A stretch of 7,342 bases of DNA from positions 1 to 7,342 of the forward strand of contig JAFDFW010000237.1 in NCBI GenBank assembly GCA_019309605.1. The letters run 5' to 3'. Source of the stretch: Deltaproteobacteria bacterium (lineage in GTDB: Bacteria; Myxococcota_A; Polyangia; Polyangiales; Houyiibacteriaceae). A program made the position numbers and the translations under genes. The notes below the pieces were generated by a model. The model saw only the letters and a program-made list of their open reading frames with translations. It was not told where the DNA came from and ran no database searches. This document shows positions 1 to 4,732 of the stretch, piece by piece (the stretch's first letter is position 1; every line of letters starts with the position of its first letter).

Positions 1-1
1 C

Positions 2-786
2 GACGGCTTGCGCGGCGACCTGAGCTCGGCAGACGCGCAGGACGTGCACGTCAGTGGGCCGCTGGCCGGCGCGCCCGCGGTCAAGAAGCTCCGTCTTTGG
101 CGTGACATGCGCCTCCACGTCGAACCGTTCTTCGCGTTTACGATTGGCGACGAGTACTCCCGCTCGCTGATCGTCGGTGGCGAGGCGCGATTCCACTTCT
201 TGGATTGGCTCGGCATCGGTGGCTGGGGCGGCTACTCGGTTGCACAGCTCGACACAAACCTGGCCAAGGAAGTCCAGTCGAAGGGCGTCACCACGAATGC
301 CAACCGCTTAGACCTGCCGAGCCGGGAGAACTTCCCGCAACAAACCGGCCGGATCAATTGGTGGTCGGGCGTGGAGCTTCACTTCGTTCCGTTCCGCGGC
401 AAGCTCGCGATGTTCCAGAAGGTCTTCTTCGACGCGGACCTCGACCTCTTCGTAGGCGCCGCTTTTGTTGGCGTTGAAGAACGAGCGGACGCCGTCGGCC
501 AACCGAGTCCTGGTGACGTCACCTTCTGCGACATCCCAAATGACGGGTGCCTCCCAAGCCAGCTTGCGCGCTCCAAGCGCACGGCGATCGCACCCTCCTT
601 CGGCGTGGCGTTCAGCGCCTTCTTCCAAGACTTCCTGGGCGTCTCCTTCCGGTGGCGCGGCATCCCGTTCAAGTACAAAACAACGACGGCCAAATCGACG
701 GTAACGATCGCATCAAGCAGTTCAACAACATGTTCACCGTCGGCCTGATTTTCGTCCTACCGCCCAAGACGAAAACAACGGACTGA
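2..786 (+). CDS. Outer-membrane beta-barrel protein, 5'-partial, with a frameshift near the 3' end
   Basis: The reading frame is open from base 2, so the N-terminus and any signal peptide lie outside the window. About 261 residues are visible. Alternating hydrophobic/aromatic strands (for example RLHVEPFFAFTIGDEY, ARFHFLDWLGIGGWGGYSV, VFFDADLDLFVGAAFVGV, FGVAFSAFFQDFLGVSFRWR) resemble the outer-membrane beta-barrel family common in myxobacteria (TIGR04565-like). The barrel-like sequence runs to FRWRGIPFKYK at about 679. It then resumes one frame back as NNDGQIDGNDR and a final strand NNMFTVGLIFVLPP, ending at the TGA at 784-786. The uncorrected frame instead ends at 748 with a Ser/Thr-rich tail that does not look like a barrel terminus. 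One extra A in the run at 677-680 would restore a single gene. A function beyond a structural or transport barrel cannot be assigned. A TTG at 8 is possible as a start but unlikely, because the preceding codons are also open. Confidence 0.75.
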
Positions 787-803
787 GTCACCGGAGAACA
801 GCG

Positions 804-841
804 TGCGTCGTGCCGTGGCCCGATCGCGCAGTTATTTTTTT
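804..841 (+). terminator. Possible weak terminator between convergent genes
   Basis: TGCG (804-807) and TCG (808-810) can pair with CGA (821-823) and CGCA (827-830), leaving a TCG bulge. A seven-T run follows at 835-841. The stem is imperfect, so this is only a candidate for ending the beta-barrel transcript. The T-run is also the antisense of the last two lysine codons of the opposing HEAT gene. Confidence 0.25.
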
Positions 842-1548
842 CGGACTTCGCCCTTTTTTCCGAGCGTGTATCCGGTTGGCATTTTCTTGGAAGCCTCGTC
901 CTTCACGTCACCTAAGGTCCAGCCTCGTTCGACGTAGCCGTCGAGCATGCGCATTCTCACGCGGACGCTTTCTTCTGCTAGCAACGCCTTGGTCATCGCA
1001 TCGACCGCGGCATCGGCCTCGTCTTGGGCTAGGATCGCACCGGCTGCGTGAAAGCGCACCGTCTCGTTCATGTCTTCCAGGAAGCGCGCTACGGCTTCGA
1101 CGATGCGAGGGTCCTTGCGTTCCTCGAAACTGGCGATGATGTCGATCTTCTTCTGAGGATCGCGTTCGTACTCGGTGTCCATCTTGGAGAGCACCTCGAG
1201 CAGGATTGTGGTGACCTCCTCTTCGCCCAGGAGCTCCTTCAGAATCTTGAGCGGCCAGGCCAAGGTCTCGGACGAGTCGAGAAAATCCCGCACGGGCCCG
1301 AGGGCCGCCTCGCCATTTTGTACGACGCCCAGAAATGCCGCGTTCTTTTCTTCGCCGTCGGTGATGCTCGGGTCCACGCGAATGGTGAACCGGGTGAGCA
1401 GCGCGCGAAGTGCCTCATCCGAACCGTCGCTCGCGAGCACTTGGATCGACTCATATCGCTCGTGCTTCTGAGCGCGCTTGTTTGCAACGCGCGTGACGTG
1501 CTTCGAGAGCCCGCCCGCGCCACCTTTGAACACATCGAAAAGCCCCAT
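832..1548 (-). CDS. HEAT-repeat domain protein, conserved hypothetical
   Basis: The protein is 238 residues from the ATG at 1546-1548. A TTG 39 bases further upstream would add MHRPSVQPSCSPV, which looks like non-coding sequence, whereas MGLFDVFKGG resembles the start of a family known in myxobacteria. No convincing Shine-Dalgarno sequence precedes the ATG, so the start rests on protein resemblance. The protein is soluble and rich in helix-forming residues. Repeated paired-helix segments of HEAT type are seen, such as YESIQVLASDGSDEALRALL near residues 30-50 and DPRIVEAVARFLEDMNETVR near residues 140-160. No signal peptide, membrane segment or catalytic motif is visible. A protein-interaction scaffold role is inferred from the fold only. 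It lies 71 bases downstream of the receptor gene on the same strand and could share its transcript. It ends in a basic KKGEVRKK tail and faces the beta-barrel gene tail to tail. Confidence 0.8.
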   Translation of the reverse strand: MGLFDVFKGGAGGLSKHVTRVANKRAQKHERYESIQVLASDGSDEALRALLTRFTIRVDPSITDGEEKNAAFLGVVQNGEAALGPVRDFLDSSETLAWPLKILKELLGEEEVTTILLEVLSKMDTEYERDPQKKIDIIASFEERKDPRIVEAVARFLEDMNETVRFHAAGAILAQDEADAAVDAMTKALLAEESVRVRMRMLDGYVERGWTLGDVKDEASKKMPTGYTLGKKGEVRKK

Positions 1549-1619
1549 GACGGGTGAACAACTAGGCTGAACGGACGGACGGTGCAACGAGATGCCGCCA
1601 TCGCATCAAACGCGCGAGC
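1549..1619 (-). other. Short spacer between the receptor and HEAT genes
   Basis: These 71 bases separate two genes on the minus strand. No clear promoter or terminator is seen. The only repeat is three ACGG units at 1571-1582 on the plus strand. The absence of an obvious terminator is consistent with, but does not prove, read-through from the receptor gene into the HEAT gene. Confidence 0.4.
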
Positions 1620-3074
1620 CTAGTGGATGACCACGGGCTTCAGATTCACCTGGCCACCGATGGTTTCGACCTTGAAGCGCACCATTTGCGCGCCGTGCTT
1701 GTTCACGAGATGGGCGGCATTGCCTCTGATCCGCTCAATGAAGCGCTCCTGCGGAACGTTCGAGACATCTTCGCCCACCGACTGCTTAGCCGCCACGTAG
1801 TCTTGGTAAAGCAGGGCGTAGTACTGGCTTTCGGGAAGCGCCGCGAGCGCTGCCGCCTGTGGGTCGTCACTTTGAATCGGACCGTCTGAGCTCGGCCGCG
1901 ACCCTGGGTCCGGCCCGGAAGCGCTCACTGCTTCCCAGCCCCCACTGCTGGTCACGGCCCGGCCCTCGTCGTCTTCCTCGGCGACGCCTGTAAACAAATT
2001 GATGAGCTGATTGACCCGATATGACAGGCCGCCGAGCTCCGCGGTTTCCACCTCCAGACGAACATCGCTCCTGCCGTTAATGACTGCAAGGATGTCATCT
2101 TCCATCTGCTCGATCGGCTCCATGATGTTGTTGGAAATGATGAAGCCATAGATCGCGACCCCCACCAGCCCCAGCAATGTGAGCCAAAGGATCATGGTGG
2201 CTACGCCGGCAAGCGCGGTGTGTCTGCCACGATGGGCCAATACGACGTATCCGGCATCGACGCCGCGCGCCATCGGCAGCGGAGCGGTAACCCCCACGTA
2301 CTGTTCACCTGCGAGCGTCGCGGCCCACGGCAGCGTCGGCTTTCCCTGAAGCGCGGCTTTGGTGTCGTTGTCGAGTGGCGGCGCGTAGAGAGCCTCTTGC
2401 AGCGCATTGCGAACGTCGACATTCGTCGACGTGCTGTAGATTCGCTCGGCCATGATGAACAGTAGGTCGTCTCCGATGAGCCTGGCTTCTTGTTGGGCGA
2501 AACCATTCGAAAGGTCGTACCCGACCAGCAGCGCACCGACGACGCCGCCTTGATCATTGCGTACGGCCGCGACGCCGACCTGCAGGAGCTTGTTCTGACG
2601 ATGCCAAACGCCGTACCGCGAGGCCCCACGCTCGAGAGCCGTTCGAAGAACTGGAACCTCATTGAGTAGTGGCTCTCCAAACATTCGATTGCGGTCGGTG
2701 TCGCGCGCGATGACGCGGCCGGTCTCATCGATCACGGCGACGATGTGCGGCGGGTCGCGGCGTCCCCGGGCCGGATCCTGGAACCATTTGGAGACATCCT
2801 GTGCCGCGGCGAACGCGCGACCCCGACGCTTGGCTTCGCCGGACGCCGTGAAGACGTTCTGCACGGACTTGCTCGCCGCGCGGCTCGACACCGCCTCGCC
2901 TAGGCGGGCGCCATCCGCGCGCCACGACCGCGCGAAGAGCTCAGAATCGTCCCCGATACCGTCCTCGAGCTGCCTCGAAAGCTCGGCTCTGAGCTGGGTG
3001 CGCACGACCAAATACGACGCCAACCCCACCAGCAGCACGATAACGAGGTTGCCCGCAATCAGCTTCAGACGCAT
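1620..3074 (-). CDS. Membrane receptor: periplasmic cache-like region, HAMP-like segment, MXAN_5187-like C-terminal domain
   Basis: The protein has 484 residues. A first membrane helix spans about residues 5-25 (KLIAGNLVIVLLVGLASYLVV). A periplasmic region of about 260 residues follows, with a cache/PAS-type stretch: IVAVIDETGRVIARD at 111-125, VGVAAVRNDQGGVVGALLVG at 166-185, and a later strand set at 257-280. A second membrane helix covers about 287-313. A HAMP-like segment (about 314-365, including MEPIEQMEDD) and a flexible acidic/Ser-Pro linker (366-412) lead to a compact C-terminal domain (413-484, ESQYYALLYQDYVAAK onward). That domain recalls the domain named for Myxococcus MXAN_5187; the match is from memory. 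No histidine kinase, GGDEF, EAL or chemotaxis-signalling domain is present, so the output is unknown. The start is supported by a GAGGAG ribosome binding site nine bases upstream. The HEAT gene follows on the same strand. A sensory role is inferred from the architecture. Confidence 0.8.
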   Translation of the reverse strand: MRLKLIAGNLVIVLLVGLASYLVVRTQLRAELSRQLEDGIGDDSELFARSWRADGARLGEAVSSRAASKSVQNVFTASGEAKRRGRAFAAAQDVSKWFQDPARGRRDPPHIVAVIDETGRVIARDTDRNRMFGEPLLNEVPVLRTALERGASRYGVWHRQNKLLQVGVAAVRNDQGGVVGALLVGYDLSNGFAQQEARLIGDDLLFIMAERIYSTSTNVDVRNALQEALYAPPLDNDTKAALQGKPTLPWAATLAGEQYVGVTAPLPMARGVDAGYVVLAHRGRHTALAGVATMILWLTLLGLVGVAIYGFIISNNIMEPIEQMEDDILAVINGRSDVRLEVETAELGGLSYRVNQLINLFTGVAEEDDEGRAVTSSGGWEAVSASGPDPGSRPSSDGPIQSDDPQAAALAALPESQYYALLYQDYVAAKQSVGEDVSNVPQERFIERIRGNAAHLVNKHGAQMVRFKVETIGGQVNLKPVVIH

Positions 3075-3083
3075 GTCGCGACT

Positions 3084-3089
3084 CTCCTC
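3084..3089 (-). promoter_or_regulatory. Ribosome binding site of the receptor gene
   Basis: On the minus strand these bases read GAGGAG, nine bases before the ATG at 3072-3074. This fixes the start of the 484-residue receptor. Confidence 0.8.
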
Positions 3090-3112
3090 AGAATGACCCC
3101 CACCGCCTGATT

Positions 3113-3131
3113 CCCCCTTTTGATAAGGGGG
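3113..3131. repeat. Perfect inverted repeat in the receptor gene leader
   Basis: CCCCCTT (3113-3119) and AAGGGGG (3125-3131) form a perfect 7-bp stem with a 5-base TTGAT loop. It lies between divergent genes, downstream of the predicted minus-strand promoter and about 24 bases upstream of the ribosome binding site. It would therefore be a hairpin in the 5' leader of the receptor mRNA. Its C5-T/A-G5 form also recalls dispersed REP-like palindromes of other genomes. There is no T-run directly after it on the minus strand, so a simple terminator is unlikely. Confidence 0.6.
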
Positions 3132-3151
3132 GTTACACCGGCCGAGCCCGG

Positions 3152-3179
3152 ATTATCACCGTGCTGTTCGGGGCGTCAA
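3152..3179 (-). promoter_or_regulatory. Sigma-70-type promoter for the receptor gene
   Basis: Read on the minus strand, TTGACG (3174-3179) is followed after 16 bases by GATAAT (3152-3157). Each box matches the consensus at five of six positions. Transcription would start near 3145, giving a leader of about 70 bases that contains the inverted repeat at 3113-3131. Confidence 0.6.
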
Positions 3180-3317
3180 GCTCGCGTCGCAACAAAGCTA
3201 GAGCTGATCCGATGTTTGGGATCGACCTATAGGAGCACACTGGACAATTTCCGGTAGGGTCCGGATTCGAGGAAGTGGGCGAGGAGGCCCGCCGGGGGTA
3301 TCCTTGGGCTGACGGCA
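3180..3317 (+). other. Upstream region of the ATP-grasp gene
   Basis: This stretch precedes the plus-strand gene at 3318. I see no convincing plus-strand promoter. A CTATAG at 3227-3232 could be a -10 box but lacks a good -35 partner. A purine-rich GAGGAGG at 3281-3287 is about 30 bases from the ATG, too far to be a normal ribosome binding site. An in-frame stop at 3255-3257 with no ATG, GTG or TTG in that frame between it and 3318 supports the chosen start. Confidence 0.4.
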
Positions 3318-4634
3318 ATGCCGAAGGCGTGGAGCATTTTCTGTGACTGCCCCGAGCTGGCGGTCGATGTGGCGCGGGACGCCGAGCGGATTGGTTTGTC
3401 CGTGAAGCCCGAGGTGCACGAGCGCCCGTGGGAAGGGGCCGTCGAAGCCCTGAGCCTGGGCACGCAGGCCGGCCTTGCGGTCGAGCAACCCCTGGCGGCA
3501 GATGTCCTGGTTCGGCTGTCCGAGGCGATGCGAGCCCACAAGCAGAGGGTCCCCGTCGCGGTCATCGGCCCGCAGCCTCTGGGTCTGCTCCATGACCTGG
3601 GTCTACCGGCGGTCCACGAGACTGGCCCCCTCGCGGCGGTGGCCGCTTTACTGGAGCTTGCGACGGAGCGCCCATGGGCGGCTACGACGAAGGAGCTTCC
3701 CGCGGTCGACCGGGTGAGGCTCGGCGAGAGCGTGAGCCATCGAAGTGACGGCCGGTTCGTCCGGATCGACGACGGGCTGATCGCACACGAGGGCGACGGC
3801 ACCGAGAGCAAGCCGATCGGCTCCCCGCGCAATGTGGCTGCCGCGCTGCGAGCGATGCGCGCGTCCCAGGACCCATCCCGTCCCAAGGTCCCAGTCGTCC
3901 AAGGGGTCGAAGCCGACGCCGTCCTCGAGGTGATCCTCGGGCCCAAACGAGCCCTGTCGGATCCCGCCAGCAAGGCGGCACTCGAACCGTATGATGTTCC
4001 CCTGCCGATCGAGGAGCTTTGCGCCACGCCCTCGCGCGCGGCATCCGAGGCGGCCAGGATTGGTTTCCCGGTGCGTGTCGCTCTAGCGTCACCGGATCTC
4101 CGTCTCTGGGACCACCCGGACCTGGCGGCCGAGGTGTTTTCCGCCGGCCAAGCACGCGATGCGTTCCGCCAGATCATGGCTGTGGCCAAGAACCGTTCGC
4201 CCGACGCGAGGCTCCTCGGGGTGACCGTGAGCGCATCGTCGATGGCGCGAACCCTCCTGCGAGTTCGTATGGAGCCCCTGGCGGCGGGTCCCGTCTTGGC
4301 CGAGATCGGTTTCGCGGATCCGCACGGACGCGCATCCGCCGACACGACGCAAACCGTCCTGCCCGCGACACCCAAGGCCCTCGAGCGGGTGTTGCTCCGA
4401 CTGCACGGCAGCTCGCTACTCCTCCAGGGCACGACGCCCGAACGAAGCCAAGCCGTGAGCGCCATCGGCGACGTACTGATGCGACTGGCGGCTTTTGTGC
4501 ACCAATGGCGCGGTGAGATCGAGTCGGTGGAAGTGAATCCCCTAGCGATCCTGGTCGGAGGCGAGCTCGAAGTCCGAGAAGCCTGCGTCACGGTCGGAGA
4601 CGCCTTCAGCCGCTCCCTAAACGCCAGCGGCTGA
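3318..4634 (+). CDS. Degenerate ADP-forming acyl-CoA synthetase-like protein (ATP-grasp)
   Basis: The protein has 438 residues. The C-terminal half (about 218-426) follows the ATP-grasp domain of ADP-forming acetyl/acyl-CoA synthetases: ALEPYDVPLPIEEL at 221-234, AASEAARIGFPV at 241-252, SPDL at 258-261, and the late VEVNPLAIL block at 404-412. Residues about 78-120 (VPVAVIGPQPLGLL...LGLPAVHETGPLAAVAALLEL) resemble the end of the flavodoxin-like CoA-ligase domain. Full-length enzymes are near 700 residues, so the N-terminal CoA-binding region is missing or reduced. The lysine expected after the GYPV-type motif is Ala255, the usual HKSDVGG segment is unrecognisable, and late acidic positions normally Asp are Glu405 and Glu421. 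Activity is therefore doubtful, and a regulatory or non-catalytic role is possible. No strong ribosome binding site is visible. A 494-residue open frame lies antisense to it but lacks any family likeness. Confidence 0.72.
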   Translation: MPKAWSIFCDCPELAVDVARDAERIGLSVKPEVHERPWEGAVEALSLGTQAGLAVEQPLAADVLVRLSEAMRAHKQRVPVAVIGPQPLGLLHDLGLPAVHETGPLAAVAALLELATERPWAATTKELPAVDRVRLGESVSHRSDGRFVRIDDGLIAHEGDGTESKPIGSPRNVAAALRAMRASQDPSRPKVPVVQGVEADAVLEVILGPKRALSDPASKAALEPYDVPLPIEELCATPSRAASEAARIGFPVRVALASPDLRLWDHPDLAAEVFSAGQARDAFRQIMAVAKNRSPDARLLGVTVSASSMARTLLRVRMEPLAAGPVLAEIGFADPHGRASADTTQTVLPATPKALERVLLRLHGSSLLLQGTTPERSQAVSAIGDVLMRLAAFVHQWRGEIESVEVNPLAILVGGELEVREACVTVGDAFSRSLNASG

Positions 4635-4642
4635 CACTGACA

Positions 4643-4671
4643 CCCCGTAAAGCGACTCCGTCGCCACGGGG
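4643..4671. terminator. Inverted repeat between convergent genes, possible bidirectional terminator
   Basis: CCCCGT (4643-4648) pairs with ACGGGG (4666-4671). Inside it GCGAC (4652-4656) pairs with GTCGC (4660-4664) around a TCC loop, leaving only an AAA/C internal loop. It starts eight bases after the ATP-grasp stop codon. There is no T-run, so intrinsic termination is uncertain. Confidence 0.45.
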
Positions 4672-4689
4672 CTTGCGCTGGCGCCGCAG

Positions 4690-4724
4690 GCCCGTGGGCG
4701 ATGCGAAGCATCGGTTGTACGGGC
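4690..4724. repeat. Second nested inverted repeat in the convergent spacer
   Basis: GCCCGT (4690-4695) pairs with ACGGGC (4719-4724). It encloses a perfect CGATGC (4699-4704), GAA loop, GCATCG (4708-4713) hairpin. It lies eight bases beyond the stop codon of the UvrA gene, mirroring the first repeat's distance from the ATP-grasp stop. It may help end or protect the UvrA transcript. Confidence 0.45.
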
Positions 4725-4732
4725 TGACGCTG

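Noticed and set aside
674..685. Programmed -1 frameshifting as the explanation of the split barrel gene
   Set aside because: The zero-frame codons TAC AAA ACA do not form an X XXY YYZ slippery site and I see no strong downstream structure. A one-base indel or sequencing error is simpler.
1048..1557. A 169-residue plus-strand open frame opposite the HEAT gene
   Set aside because: The minus-strand frame has the family-like MGLFDVFKGG start and HEAT-type helices. The plus-strand frame looks like a shadow and has no upstream signals.
1571..1582. Three tandem ACGG units as a phase-variable repeat
   Set aside because: Three copies of four bases is too short to infer slippage control, and the repeat lies between genes without a clear promoter.
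3227..4711. A 494-residue open frame on the minus strand antisense to the ATP-grasp gene
   Set aside because: Its translation is Arg/Ser/Ala/Thr-rich with no family likeness, while the plus-strand frame shows clear ATP-grasp sequence. Long antisense frames are expected in GC-rich DNA.
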